A stretch of 64,000 bases of DNA from Saccharofermentans sp. (GCA_024688685.1 JAILDX010000038.1:124001-188000); one strand, 5' to 3'; counted from the first letter of the stretch, positions 7,936-16,117 are shown. Made by a program: numbers and translations. Notes: generated from the sequence alone by a model not told the origin.

Positions 7936-8695
7936 GATGTGGAATCAGGTTTTGACCAGAGAGAACATTACTGACTTCTATTATTCTACTGTTTCGATGG
8001 TTTATCCTTCAGTCTTTGATATCACGAAAGAAACTACCAGAGCCGAGAACGCCATCATCAAGTCATATCTTGATATTTACTCTAAACGGGAGAGTGTAGA
8101 GGGTGCGGATGTTATCTATGTATTTGGCGATATACTTCTGAAGAATGCGCAGGATATCGTTGAGACATATCCGCTTCCGGATAATCTCAATTTTGCCCCC
8201 AGGATGCTCGATGAATATACAAGGAACTCCATGCTGGAGAAGATACTTGCGAGGATCGATTCAAAAGGATTCAAGGTAGCAGAGTTTATTTCTTCAGACA
8301 ACCATAAACAGGCTTCGTCATCGCCCATCCGCAAGTATATGGATGTTTTCCCGATAACGCCGCTGCTTATCTTTGAGATCGTTATAGTTTCGCTGATCAT
8401 CTGGCTTGTCAGCTGGGCAGCCATCAATGTTCCTTATTCAAATAAGAAACTTATCGACGAGCAGTCTGTATTTGAGGTTTCATCACTTCAGGAGAAGTAC
8501 GTTACTGCAATGGGCTATTATCCGCTCAATGCTGATCCGAATAAGAGCTATATTGCGGCAAGCACACCTCAGGGAGAAGTTACTCCGGAACAGACAACAC
8601 CTTCTTCAGAGGAGATTACAGAGTCAACTCCGCTTGCTCCCAGCATTCATACTGAGACAGAAGCGGAGACGGTTCCGTCAGCTACAAGCGGCTAA
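7928..8695 (+). CDS. Single-pass membrane protein coupled to the sensor-permease gene
   Basis: A 255-residue protein of unknown function. Residues ~1-138 are soluble and presumably cytoplasmic, one membrane helix spans ~142-162 (PLLIFEIVIVSLIIWLV), and a ~90-residue tail rich in Thr, Ser, Pro and Glu follows, presumably outside. Around residues 13-50 the helical pattern (FYYSTVSMVYPSV, then ETTRAENAIIKSYL) faintly resembles region 2 of ECF sigma factors, but no region 4 is present, so a transcription role is only a possibility. The ATG overlaps the upstream gene by 8 bases with GGAGG just before it, indicating translational coupling. It converges on the recombinase gene with a 3-base gap. Confidence 0.7.
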   Translation: MDEMWNQVLTRENITDFYYSTVSMVYPSVFDITKETTRAENAIIKSYLDIYSKRESVEGADVIYVFGDILLKNAQDIVETYPLPDNLNFAPRMLDEYTRNSMLEKILARIDSKGFKVAEFISSDNHKQASSSPIRKYMDVFPITPLLIFEIVIVSLIIWLVSWAAINVPYSNKKLIDEQSVFEVSSLQEKYVTAMGYYPLNADPNKSYIAASTPQGEVTPEQTTPSSEEITESTPLAPSIHTETEAETVPSATSG

Positions 8696-8698
8696 TTA

Positions 8699-9673
8699 TT
8701 ATTCTTCTTCGGGTTTAAACTTGGCGAGAGGATTAGAAGATACGGCCTGTCTTAACTGGTCGTCATCCACATGCGTGTATATCTGCGTAGTTGATACGCT
8801 CTGATGACCGAGGATCATCTGCAGATTACGGATGTCAACTTTCCCGTATTTATACATCAGGGTTGCTGCCGTATGTCTGAGTTTGTGGACAGAGTATACC
8901 TTTGTATCTATCCCGGCCTGCAGCATCAGATCCTTTATGACGATCTGTATCATATCGTCAGAGATCCTGGTTCCGCGCTTGGAGATGAACAGAGCCTTGC
9001 TGTGCTCCGGCTTGATCTTCATAGTTGCCCTCTTTGCCATCCAGTCGTTAATGGCGCTGATGCAGGCATCATTAAGGTATATCGTGCGTTCCTTGTTGCC
9101 CTTACCGATTACAGTCAGGATATCATCGTGAATATCGTCAATATCTATCCCTCGAAGTTCCGAAAGACGCATTCCACAGTTAAGGAACAAGGTGACGATG
9201 CAGAAATCCCTCTCGCTTGATTCCTTAGGGGAGTTATATGCCGTATCAAGGAGCTCGGTGCTCTGTTCGAGCGTCAGATACTTAGGGTTACGTTTTCCAA
9301 CCTTGGGAGTCTCAATATCGTAAGCCGGATTGCTTGCGATAATATGGCGCTTTGAATGAAGATACTTAAAGAAGCTCTTAAGTGTAGCAATACGCCTTGC
9401 TCTGGATGAATTAGTCAGATTACGCTCTCTGGTAAGCCAGATAAGGAACACCAGGAGATCATCAGTTGTGATGCTGTTCAGGATCTTCTCGTCAATATCA
9501 CTGATATCGATTTCCTCGAAAGGCGTATCCTTGTCAACCATCCTGTGATCACGCTTGTAAAAACGGAAGAATGCAATAAGGTCATAACGGTATTCCTTGA
9601 CAGTCAGTTCAGATCTGCCAAGAACCGCCAGCATATAGTTGCAATAGTTCTCAAGTATAGGGAAAGTGTCCAT
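8699..9673 (-). CDS. Tyrosine recombinase, XerC/XerD-like
   Basis: A 324-residue site-specific recombinase. An N-terminal SAM-like core-binding domain (~5-110) precedes the catalytic domain. All catalytic residues are visible: R169 (GMRLSELRG), a beta-hairpin lysine at 191 or 194 (GKGNKER), H263 and R266 (HKLRH), H290 (LGHQS) and the nucleophile Y299 (TQIYTHV). Length and layout fit housekeeping Xer proteins that resolve chromosome dimers at dif. No dif-like site, cargo or flanking repeats are visible, so there is no sign that it belongs to a mobile element. A minus-strand extended -10 (TGG-TACAAT, at 9704-9709) lies upstream. Confidence 0.88.
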   Translation of the reverse strand: MDTFPILENYCNYMLAVLGRSELTVKEYRYDLIAFFRFYKRDHRMVDKDTPFEEIDISDIDEKILNSITTDDLLVFLIWLTRERNLTNSSRARRIATLKSFFKYLHSKRHIIASNPAYDIETPKVGKRNPKYLTLEQSTELLDTAYNSPKESSERDFCIVTLFLNCGMRLSELRGIDIDDIHDDILTVIGKGNKERTIYLNDACISAINDWMAKRATMKIKPEHSKALFISKRGTRISDDMIQIVIKDLMLQAGIDTKVYSVHKLRHTAATLMYKYGKVDIRNLQMILGHQSVSTTQIYTHVDDDQLRQAVSSNPLAKFKPEEE

Positions 9674-9718
9674 TTTACGCCTTCGTCATTATTCTTTTTT
9701 TATATTGTACCACTAATA

Positions 9719-9746
9719 TTGATTTAACAAATTTCTATGCTATAAT
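9719..9746 (+). promoter_or_regulatory. asd promoter
   Basis: TTGATT (9719-9724), a 16-bp spacer and TATAAT (9741-9746) with an extended TGC just before it. Transcription should begin near 9753, about ten bases before the leader hairpin. Confidence 0.7.
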
Positions 9747-9762
9747 GTACGCCATACAAATA

Positions 9763-9789
9763 CAGTTGTCCTCCACAGAAGGACAACTG
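9763..9789 (+). promoter_or_regulatory. 5'-leader hairpin of asd mRNA
   Basis: A perfect 10-bp stem (9763-9772 with 9780-9789) and a 7-base loop lie close to the expected RNA 5' end and just before the ribosome site. No T-run follows, so it is not a terminator. It may protect the mRNA end or tune translation. The leader is too short for a lysine riboswitch. Confidence 0.6.
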
Positions 9790-9808
9790 GAAGTTAGGAG
9801 ATGAAAGA

Positions 9809-10894
9809 ATGGACAGAAAATTAAGAGTCGGTGTCATAGGTGCTACAGGCTATGTCGGCCAGAGATTCGTATCTCTTCTCGACGGTCACCCGTGGTTTGA
9901 ATGTGTTGCAGTTTGCGCTTCCCCCAGATCAGCAGGGAAGACATATGCTGAAGCATGCGGAGACAGATGGAAGATAGATACACCCATGCCCGAATACGTA
10001 AAGAATCTTATAGTTTACGGTACTGATAATATTGAAGAATACTGTAAGCAGATCGATTTTACTTTCTGTGCTGTTGATATGAAGAAAGATGAGATCAGGG
10101 CACTGGAAGAGAAGATCGCAAAGCTTGAGACTCCCGTAATCTCAAATAACTCTGCAAACAGATGGACAGAGGATGTTCCCATGATCATTCCTGAGATCAA
10201 CAGCGACCATGCGGCACTCATCGATGCTCAGAAGAAGAGACTCGGAACTCAGAGAGGATTCATTGCAGTTAAGCCTAACTGCTCCATCCAGAGCTATGTT
10301 CCTGCGCTTACTCCACTGTTGTCATACGGTATCAAGCAGATCTCCGTCTGCACATATCAGGCGATCTCCGGCGCAGGTAAGACTTTCAAGGACTGGCCTG
10401 AGATGGTTGGCAACATGATCCCTTACATCGGCGGTGAAGAGGAAAAGTCAGAGAAGGAGCCTCTCAAGGTCTGGGGTAAGTTCGCAGGCGATCATATCGA
10501 GATCGCAAAAGAACCGGTTATCTCCGCTCAGTGCTACCGTGTTGCTGTTCAGGAAGGTCATACGGCTGCAGTCAGCGTCTCTTTTGAGAAGAAGCCTTCT
10601 ATGGAAGAGATGAAGGAAGCATGGAAGAGCTTTGTCGGCGAAGCACAGAAGCTCGATCTGCCTTCAGCTCCTAAGCCGTTCCTTCAGTATCTTGAGGAAG
10701 ATAACAGGCCACAGCCTGCTCTTGATGCAAAATTTGAGGGCGGTATGGGTGTATCCATCGGAAGACTCAGAGAAGACAATATCTTTGATTACAAATTTAC
10801 CTGTCTTTCTCACAATACCCTCAGAGGAGCAGCCGGCGGCGGTATGCTTACAGCTGAGCTTCTTACGGCTAAAGGATATCTTACAGCAAAGTAA
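9809..10894 (+). CDS. asd: Aspartate-semialdehyde dehydrogenase
   Basis: A 361-residue NADPH-dependent enzyme that reduces beta-aspartyl phosphate to aspartate semialdehyde, the branch point to lysine/diaminopimelate, threonine and methionine. The N-terminal Rossmann motif is GVIGATGYVGQR. The active-site cysteine is C158 in KPNCSIQ, with the conserved ISGAGK segment after it and the C-terminal HNTLRGAAGG. The longer NAD-fold spacing and ~360-residue length resemble the archaeal/fungal-type branch rather than the short E. coli type. AGGAG lies upstream of the ATG. It is monocistronic, between its own promoter and a strong terminator. Cytosolic. Confidence 0.95.
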   Translation: MDRKLRVGVIGATGYVGQRFVSLLDGHPWFECVAVCASPRSAGKTYAEACGDRWKIDTPMPEYVKNLIVYGTDNIEEYCKQIDFTFCAVDMKKDEIRALEEKIAKLETPVISNNSANRWTEDVPMIIPEINSDHAALIDAQKKRLGTQRGFIAVKPNCSIQSYVPALTPLLSYGIKQISVCTYQAISGAGKTFKDWPEMVGNMIPYIGGEEEKSEKEPLKVWGKFAGDHIEIAKEPVISAQCYRVAVQEGHTAAVSVSFEKKPSMEEMKEAWKSFVGEAQKLDLPSAPKPFLQYLEEDNRPQPALDAKFEGGMGVSIGRLREDNIFDYKFTCLSHNTLRGAAGGGMLTAELLTAKGYLTAK

Positions 10895-10899
10895 TCAGA

Positions 10900-10952
10900 G
10901 TCGGGCAAAGGTTTTGCAAAAAAAAGTGCTTGACCTTTGCCCGACTTATTTA
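10900..10952 (+). terminator. asd terminator with 12-bp stem
   Basis: The 12-bp stem GTCGGGCAAAGG/CCTTTGCCCGAC (10900-10911 with 10934-10945), with a 22-base loop and a T-rich tail, starts six bases after the asd stop. Its 3' arm carries the -35 of the next promoter. Confidence 0.8.
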
Positions 10953-10958
10953 TATACT
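10930..10958 (+). promoter_or_regulatory. Promoter of the tRNA-Ile2/tRNA-Tyr unit
   Basis: TTGACC (10930-10935), a 17-bp spacer and TATACT (10953-10958). The -35 lies inside the upstream terminator hairpin, so the two elements share sequence. Confidence 0.75.
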
Positions 10959-10995
10959 AATCAAGCGTTTGATAACGCTAAGAGGTGTTTGACGT

Positions 10996-11072
10996 GGGCC
11001 TTTAGCTCAGTTGGTTAGAGCAACCGGCTCATAACCGGTCGGTCTTGGGTTCGAGTCCCTGAAGGCCCACCA
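10996..11072 (+). tRNA. tRNA with CAT anticodon, probably tRNA-Ile2 (lysidine type)
   Basis: A complete 77-base tRNA: acceptor GGGCCTT/AAGGCCC, D-arm AGCTCAGTTGGTTAGAGC, anticodon loop CTCATAA and encoded CCA. It is fully paired at 1-72, so it is not an initiator. The sequence as recalled matches Bacillota tRNA-Ile2 (GGxCCTTTAGCTCAG start; GGCTCATAACCG arm), in which TilS changes C34 to lysidine so that it reads AUA. Elongator tRNA-Met is the alternative. Confidence 0.85.
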
Positions 11073-11093
11073 ACGCACCATACAACTGAATAT

Positions 11094-11178
11094 GGGAGGA
11101 TTCCCGAGTGGCCAAAGGGAACAGACTGTAAATCTGTCGTCGATGACTTCGGTGGTTCGAATCCACCTCCTCCCACCA
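11094..11178 (+). tRNA. tRNA-Tyr (anticodon GTA)
   Basis: Acceptor GGGAGGA/TCCTCCC, anticodon GTA in loop CTGTAAA, a long class II variable arm and encoded CCA. It is co-transcribed with the preceding tRNA. Confidence 0.96.
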
Positions 11179-11185
11179 AAAAGAG

Positions 11186-11212
11186 GACTGCCTTATGGCA
11201 GTCTTTTGTTTT
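11186..11212 (+). terminator. Terminator of the tRNA-Ile2/Tyr unit
   Basis: A GACTGCC/GGCAGTC stem (11186-11192 with 11197-11203), a 4-base loop and TTTTGTTTT. Confidence 0.9.
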
Positions 11213-11263
11213 ACCCTGCAGAGTGGTAAAATCACAAAGTAAAAAAAAATTTAAAGGTGATAT

Positions 11264-12136
11264 ATGGGATTTCTTGATTACTTAATTGCTTTGATATTCG
11301 GTATAGTTGAGGGTATCACAGAATGGATTCCGATCAGTTCTACAGGCCATATGATCCTTCTCAACGAATTCCTTAAGATAAATGTTTCTGAGGATTTCTT
11401 CAATCTCTATCTTGTTGTTATCCAGCTTGGCGCGATCTGTGCCGTTATCCTGTTGTACTGGCACGATCTCTGGCCTTTCGGAACAAAGGATAATAAGCAT
11501 CCTCTTTCAAAAGAAGGATTTGGAAGATACATTAAGACTGATATCTTTCAGATGTGGTTTAAGATACTCGTTGCATGCATTCCGGCTGCTGTTGTCGGGG
11601 TTATGTTCGATGACTGGCTTGATGAGCATCTTTACAACTATACAGTAGTTGCAATCTCTTTGATCGTATTTGGCATTATCTTCCTTGTTACCGAGAAAGT
11701 GCTTGAAGTTAAAGAGATCGAGCCCAAGGTTACGAAGATAGGACAGATCACATATAAGCACGCTCTTCTTATCGGATTGTTCCAGCTTATTGCCGCAATC
11801 TTTCCGGGTACATCCAGATCCGGAACCACTATCGTCGGATCCCTTATGATGGGAATAAGCAGAAGATGTGCCGCAAAGTTTACTTTCTTCCTTGCAGTTC
11901 CTGTAATGCTTGGTGCCAGTCTTCTTAAGATCCTCAAGTTTAAGGGTGATGTTTCGGGTGGAGAGATAGTTCTTCTCCTGATCGGAATGGTTTCTTCATT
12001 CTTTGTCAGCCTATTTGTTATTAAGGCTTTGATGGGATATATAAGAAAGCACAATTTCAACGTGTTTGCCTGGTACAGGATCGCACTTGGTGCCTTAGTT
12101 CTCATATTTGGTTTAACCGGTCTTATAGGTAAATAA
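11264..12136 (+). CDS. uppP: Undecaprenyl-diphosphate phosphatase
   Basis: A 290-residue integral membrane phosphatase (BacA/UppP family) that regenerates undecaprenyl phosphate for peptidoglycan and wall polymer synthesis; high activity gives bacitracin resistance. Both family signatures are present: EGITEWIPISSTGH near residues 16-29 with the catalytic Glu/His set, and PGTSRSGTTI in the middle with the phosphate-binding Arg. Seven to eight hydrophobic helices are visible. AAAGGTGAT precedes the ATG. Its stop is one base from the next ATG, so it shares a transcript with the GH16-GGDEF fusion. Confidence 0.96.
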   Translation: MGFLDYLIALIFGIVEGITEWIPISSTGHMILLNEFLKINVSEDFFNLYLVVIQLGAICAVILLYWHDLWPFGTKDNKHPLSKEGFGRYIKTDIFQMWFKILVACIPAAVVGVMFDDWLDEHLYNYTVVAISLIVFGIIFLVTEKVLEVKEIEPKVTKIGQITYKHALLIGLFQLIAAIFPGTSRSGTTIVGSLMMGISRRCAAKFTFFLAVPVMLGASLLKILKFKGDVSGGEIVLLLIGMVSSFFVSLFVIKALMGYIRKHNFNVFAWYRIALGALVLIFGLTGLIGK

Positions 12137-12137
12137 T

Positions 12138-14744
12138 ATGGACGATAACCGGAGCATACCCGAAGGATTTACACCTGTCTGGAATGACGATTTCGAAGGA
12201 GACTCCATCAGCTTTATTGAATGGAATCAGGAAATCCATGAACCAGGCACCTTCTTTAATGAGCTCCAGGCATATATAGCAAGCGAGAAGACTGTATCAG
12301 TAAAGGACGGGATCCTGTATATATGTCCTGTAAAGGAACACGATAAGGACGGCTCTATTAAATACTTTTCGGGCAAGGTCAGCACTCAGGGAAAACACGA
12401 GATACAGTACGGCAGATTTGAAGCAAGGATAAAGGTTCCCCGGGGAAAAGGATTAAGACCGTTCTTCAGCATCTCATCAGGGACTTCAAAACACGGCAGA
12501 TGGCCCTGTTTCAGCGAGATCGACATAATGGAATACAACACGAATGAACCCCTGAATCTTTACGGGTCTGTTCATTCACAGTCAACTGAGTCAGATGATA
12601 ACCATATACTCCAGCAGGGAATATATGAGATCCGTCCCGAAGAAGATCCGTCAATGTCTTTCCATTCATATGCTTGCGACTGGGAACCGGGAACGATCAG
12701 GCTGTACTTTGACGGAACTGAATACTTCTCATGTTCCGTACAGGAAGGGTTCGATCATCCTTTCTATGTATCTTTTGGCGTCGGTATCGGCGGTGACTGG
12801 CCCGGAAACCCAGATAAGAATACGGAATTTGGCATAGAGAATGCAATGCAGATCGAGTATCTGAGAATATACCGCAGGCCTGAATACAAGGTTAAGGAAG
12901 AAGGGAAGAGGCGTAAGCTGATCGGTGTCTGCGGTGTCTGGGAAGATGCTGAGAACTTCAATATGTTCATAAGAAGCCTTCAGACACCGGATATAATCAG
13001 GGATTATGTAACTGCTGTCTTTACTTTCAGCCTTGCAGCTAATATTGAGGAAGATGTTGAAGCAGAGATCAAGTTTGCTCAGCTGGTCGATAAAGCAGGC
13101 CTTTCCGGCATTGTTATTTTCGGAGAGATGATAAAGAGCGAACGCATCATATCTTTGCTTATCAGTAATGCACACCGCCGCAATATACCGGTTATCATGT
13201 TTGAGCATACGATGCCCGGCTGCATTAATCTTGAGTTTGATTATAAAGGCGGTTTTGAAAAAGTCGTCAGACATGTAATCGAAGATCATGGATTAAAGAC
13301 TGTTGATATGTTTGCCGGATTCAGAGGCAATCCGTTCTCAGAGGAAAGGATCGGGATCTATAAGAAGGTCCTTGAAGAGAATGGTATCGCATTCGATGAG
13401 ACAAGAGTACACTATGGTGATTTCTGGGATGCGGCTGCATTCCAAGTATTGAACAGTCTTTATAATTCAGGATATAAGATCCCTGAAGCTTTTATCTGTG
13501 CAAATGACTCGATGGCAATCGGTGTCTGTGACGCACTTAAGAAGAACGGCTACAAAGTACCCGAAGACTGTATAGTCACAGGCTTTGACGGTATCTGGAA
13601 GGGGGAACTCCAGACGCCTTCATTAACAACATGCGCGCCCGACTACGATCATATAAGGGATGAGATCAAAAGGATACTTGATAACAAGATTACCGGAAGT
13701 CAGAATATTTATATTGACTACAAGCTGATAAAGCGGCACTCCTGCAACTGCCATTCTGATACTAATGAGAAATGGCCCGTTATTGTCAACGATCTTAACA
13801 GTGACAATCAGGATTATTACCGTCATATGCTCGAGATGGGAAGATTTATCTCCAACACGATCAGCATGAGTAATATTGTTGAAGCTTCCAAGGATCTCCA
13901 GCACTATCTGTGGCTCTGGAAAAACCAGTACTACTTCATCGGCATCAGGGATGATGCGGAGTGCATACATGCCGTTTTCGAGGGAATGAATGGTGAGTAT
14001 GCCTATGACCGCAAATATTTTAATATGCCCGAGATCCTGCCGGAGCTTGGGAATCTTCTCATTGAGAACAGCGGTATAAACGTACTTTTCTTCAAGCAGG
14101 CTCAGGCCAGAGCGGAATCATTCGGCTACATTGCATCGGGACTTAAAGATATATCATTAAGGTCTGAACAGCGTTTCGAAGAGTTCTCGTTATTCGTATC
14201 TGCAATGATCCATTCCGTCCTGAATAACAGGCAGCTTGTAGAGGCTAACCACGAGATCGAGCGAATGTCAGAAGCAGATTATCTTACGGGTCTTTATAAC
14301 AGACGCGGATTCTTCCACGAGGTAAATGCCGCAATCGGAAGAGATGAGAATCAGGGATTGTGGTTTACGTTGTTTTCAGCCGATCTTGACGGTCTAAAGA
14401 ACATAAATGACTACTACGGTCATCTTGAGGGAGACCTTGCTATCAAAGCTCTTGCATCTGCCATTAAGAGTTTTGTCGGTTCGGACGGATTCTGTGCCAG
14501 ATTTGGCGGTGACGAGTTCTCTTTCGTTATAATCGGGGACAGACCCTTGTCCGGAGAGATCGATAATATACGCACGAAGTTAAGCGATATAATCCGCAGC
14601 GATACAACCGTAGCGGGAAAGAGATACCGCGTCAAGGCGAGTATCGGTCTTGGAGAAGCTAAGATCGACAGCAGCATAAACGTCGAGAATCTTGTTCACA
14701 TTGCCGATCTCGAGATGTATAAGGATAAATACTCAAAGAGATGA
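12138..14744 (+). CDS. GH16 - LacI-type binding - GGDEF fusion protein
   Basis: An 868-residue soluble protein with no signal peptide or membrane helix, so cytoplasmic. Residues ~10-250 are a complete glycoside hydrolase family 16 (laminarinase-like) module with the catalytic EIDIME motif (E127, D129, E132), WP at 122-123 and the GIGGDWPG segment. Residues ~258-545 match a LacI/RbsB-type sugar-binding domain (IPVIMFEHT; AFICANDSMAIGVCDAL; IVTGFDG). Residues ~546-700 form a GAF-like or helical linker region. Residues ~705-868 are a GGDEF diguanylate cyclase domain (DYLTGLYNRRGF; intact GGDEF at 790-794) without the RxxD inhibitory site. Established: GGDEF domains make c-di-GMP; LacI-type/GGDEF combinations occur in Clostridia. 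Inference: a beta-glucan-derived sugar controls the cyclase, with GH16 as sensor or trimming enzyme. It follows uppP by one base and has a weak ribosome site. Confidence 0.88.
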   Translation: MDDNRSIPEGFTPVWNDDFEGDSISFIEWNQEIHEPGTFFNELQAYIASEKTVSVKDGILYICPVKEHDKDGSIKYFSGKVSTQGKHEIQYGRFEARIKVPRGKGLRPFFSISSGTSKHGRWPCFSEIDIMEYNTNEPLNLYGSVHSQSTESDDNHILQQGIYEIRPEEDPSMSFHSYACDWEPGTIRLYFDGTEYFSCSVQEGFDHPFYVSFGVGIGGDWPGNPDKNTEFGIENAMQIEYLRIYRRPEYKVKEEGKRRKLIGVCGVWEDAENFNMFIRSLQTPDIIRDYVTAVFTFSLAANIEEDVEAEIKFAQLVDKAGLSGIVIFGEMIKSERIISLLISNAHRRNIPVIMFEHTMPGCINLEFDYKGGFEKVVRHVIEDHGLKTVDMFAGFRGNPFSEERIGIYKKVLEENGIAFDETRVHYGDFWDAAAFQVLNSLYNSGYKIPEAFICANDSMAIGVCDALKKNGYKVPEDCIVTGFDGIWKGELQTPSLTTCAPDYDHIRDEIKRILDNKITGSQNIYIDYKLIKRHSCNCHSDTNEKWPVIVNDLNSDNQDYYRHMLEMGRFISNTISMSNIVEASKDLQHYLWLWKNQYYFIGIRDDAECIHAVFEGMNGEYAYDRKYFNMPEILPELGNLLIENSGINVLFFKQAQARAESFGYIASGLKDISLRSEQRFEEFSLFVSAMIHSVLNNRQLVEANHEIERMSEADYLTGLYNRRGFFHEVNAAIGRDENQGLWFTLFSADLDGLKNINDYYGHLEGDLAIKALASAIKSFVGSDGFCARFGGDEFSFVIIGDRPLSGEIDNIRTKLSDIIRSDTTVAGKRYRVKASIGLGEAKIDSSINVENLVHIADLEMYKDKYSKR

Positions 14745-14758
14745 TCTTATGATCTCTT
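14736..14758. terminator. Possible shared hairpin at convergent gene ends
   Basis: An AAGAGAT/ATCTCTT inverted repeat (14736-14742 with 14752-14758) spans the stops of the GH16-GGDEF fusion and citrate synthase. It lacks a clear T-run on the plus strand; the minus strand has a T-rich stretch. Confidence 0.35.
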
Positions 14759-16117
14759 GTCCTTCGGAATGTATTCCTGTCTGTCCTGAACACACATATA
14801 TGCAGGTCTTATGATCTTGCCGGCATTATTGAGTTCCTCTATCCTGTGTGCAGACCATCCTGATATCCTTGCAATAGCAAAGAGCGGCGTATAAAGCTCG
14901 ACGGGAAGTCCGAGCATTGAATATACGAAACCACTGTAGAAATCGATATTAGCAGAAACACCCTTGAAGATCTTTCTTTCCTTTGCGATAAGTTCAGCTG
15001 AGATCCTCTCTATCGTTGAATAGAAATTGAACTCATTCTCACGGCCTTTCTCAACGGAAAGTCTCTTTACGAAATCCTTGAAGATAAGTGCTCTCGGATC
15101 TGAAATGGAATATACTGCATGTCCAAGGCCGTAGATTACACCGGCCTTGTCAAAAGCTTCTTTATGAAGGATCTTCTCAAGATAATCCGTAATCTGTTCA
15201 TCATCATTCCAGTCCGTTACATTGCGCTTGATATCTGCGAACATCTTCATTGCCATGATATTCGCGCCACCGTGCTTAGGTCCCTTAAGGGAACTGAGAG
15301 AAGCGGCAACGGATGAATATGTATCAGTACCTGAGCTTGATACAACGTGAGTGGTAAAAGTGGAATTATTACCGCCTCCGTGCTCAGCATGAAGGATGAG
15401 TGCAATATCAAGGATCTTCGCTTCCAAAGGAGTGAAAGACATATCCGGGCGAAGCATATGAAGGATATTCTCAGCCGTGGAAAGTGAAGGATCAGGTCTG
15501 TGAATAATGAACGAACCTTTATCGTTGTAATATCTGTTTGCCTGATAACTGTAAACAGATATCATAGGGAAGAAAGCTATCAGTTCAAGAGACTGTCTCA
15601 GTACATTCGGGATGGAAAGATCGTTTGCATTCTGATCATATGCACACAGATTGAGAACACCTCTTGCAAGGTTGTTCATTATATCCTTGCTCGGCTTCTG
15701 CATTATTACGTCACGAACATAGTTCTTAGGCAGGATCGTTCTGTATTCTGACAACAGCTGACAGAAATCCTTAAGTTCTTTCTCCGTAGGAAGCTTTCCA
15801 AACAGGAGGAGGAATGTAGCCTCTTCAAATCCAAAATGATCATCTGCACCAAGATTGGAGATGATATCTTTTACATTGATGCCACGATAATAGAGCTCAC
15901 CTTCACACGGAACTGATTTTCCGTCGACAGTCTTGGACGCAACGATCTCAGAGACCTCTGTAAGGCCAGTTAATACGCCTTTGCCGTTAATATCCCTAAG
16001 GCCTCTTTTTACATCGTATTTACCGTAAAGTTCAGGATCTATTCTCTCGTTTTTACAAAAATCAGATAGCTTCAAGATCTCAGGTGTCACTTTGGAGTAT
16101 TTGTTCAGTACGGGCAT
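14747..16117 (-). CDS. Citrate synthase
   Basis: A 456-residue citrate/2-methylcitrate synthase that condenses acetyl-CoA with oxaloacetate. The HAEHGGGNNSTF segment and the signature GLGHAVYSISDPR carry the two catalytic histidines, and the C-terminal FYSGFVYSMLGLP region contains the substrate-binding segment. The ~450-residue, N-terminally extended type is common in Clostridia, where it often feeds 2-oxoglutarate and glutamate synthesis in an incomplete cycle. The ATG at 16117 has a perfect AAAGGAGG upstream. It converges on the GH16-GGDEF gene with a 2-base gap. No partner TCA genes are adjacent. Confidence 0.94.
   Translation of the reverse strand: MPVLNKYSKVTPEILKLSDFCKNERIDPELYGKYDVKRGLRDINGKGVLTGLTEVSEIVASKTVDGKSVPCEGELYYRGINVKDIISNLGADDHFGFEEATFLLLFGKLPTEKELKDFCQLLSEYRTILPKNYVRDVIMQKPSKDIMNNLARGVLNLCAYDQNANDLSIPNVLRQSLELIAFFPMISVYSYQANRYYNDKGSFIIHRPDPSLSTAENILHMLRPDMSFTPLEAKILDIALILHAEHGGGNNSTFTTHVVSSSGTDTYSSVAASLSSLKGPKHGGANIMAMKMFADIKRNVTDWNDDEQITDYLEKILHKEAFDKAGVIYGLGHAVYSISDPRALIFKDFVKRLSVEKGRENEFNFYSTIERISAELIAKERKIFKGVSANIDFYSGFVYSMLGLPVELYTPLFAIARISGWSAHRIEELNNAGKIIRPAYMCVQDRQEYIPKDKRS

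Noticed and set aside
8699..9673. Integrase of a mobile element
   Set aside because: No attachment repeats, excisionase, phage or cargo genes flank it, and its length and motifs fit housekeeping Xer proteins.
9747..9808. Lysine riboswitch before asd
   Set aside because: The leader is about 55 bases with one hairpin; the lysine riboswitch needs roughly 170 or more.
12729..13289. 186-residue minus-strand frame within the GH16-GGDEF gene
   Set aside because: It lies opposite well-matched GH16 and sugar-binding domains and lacks a ribosome site.
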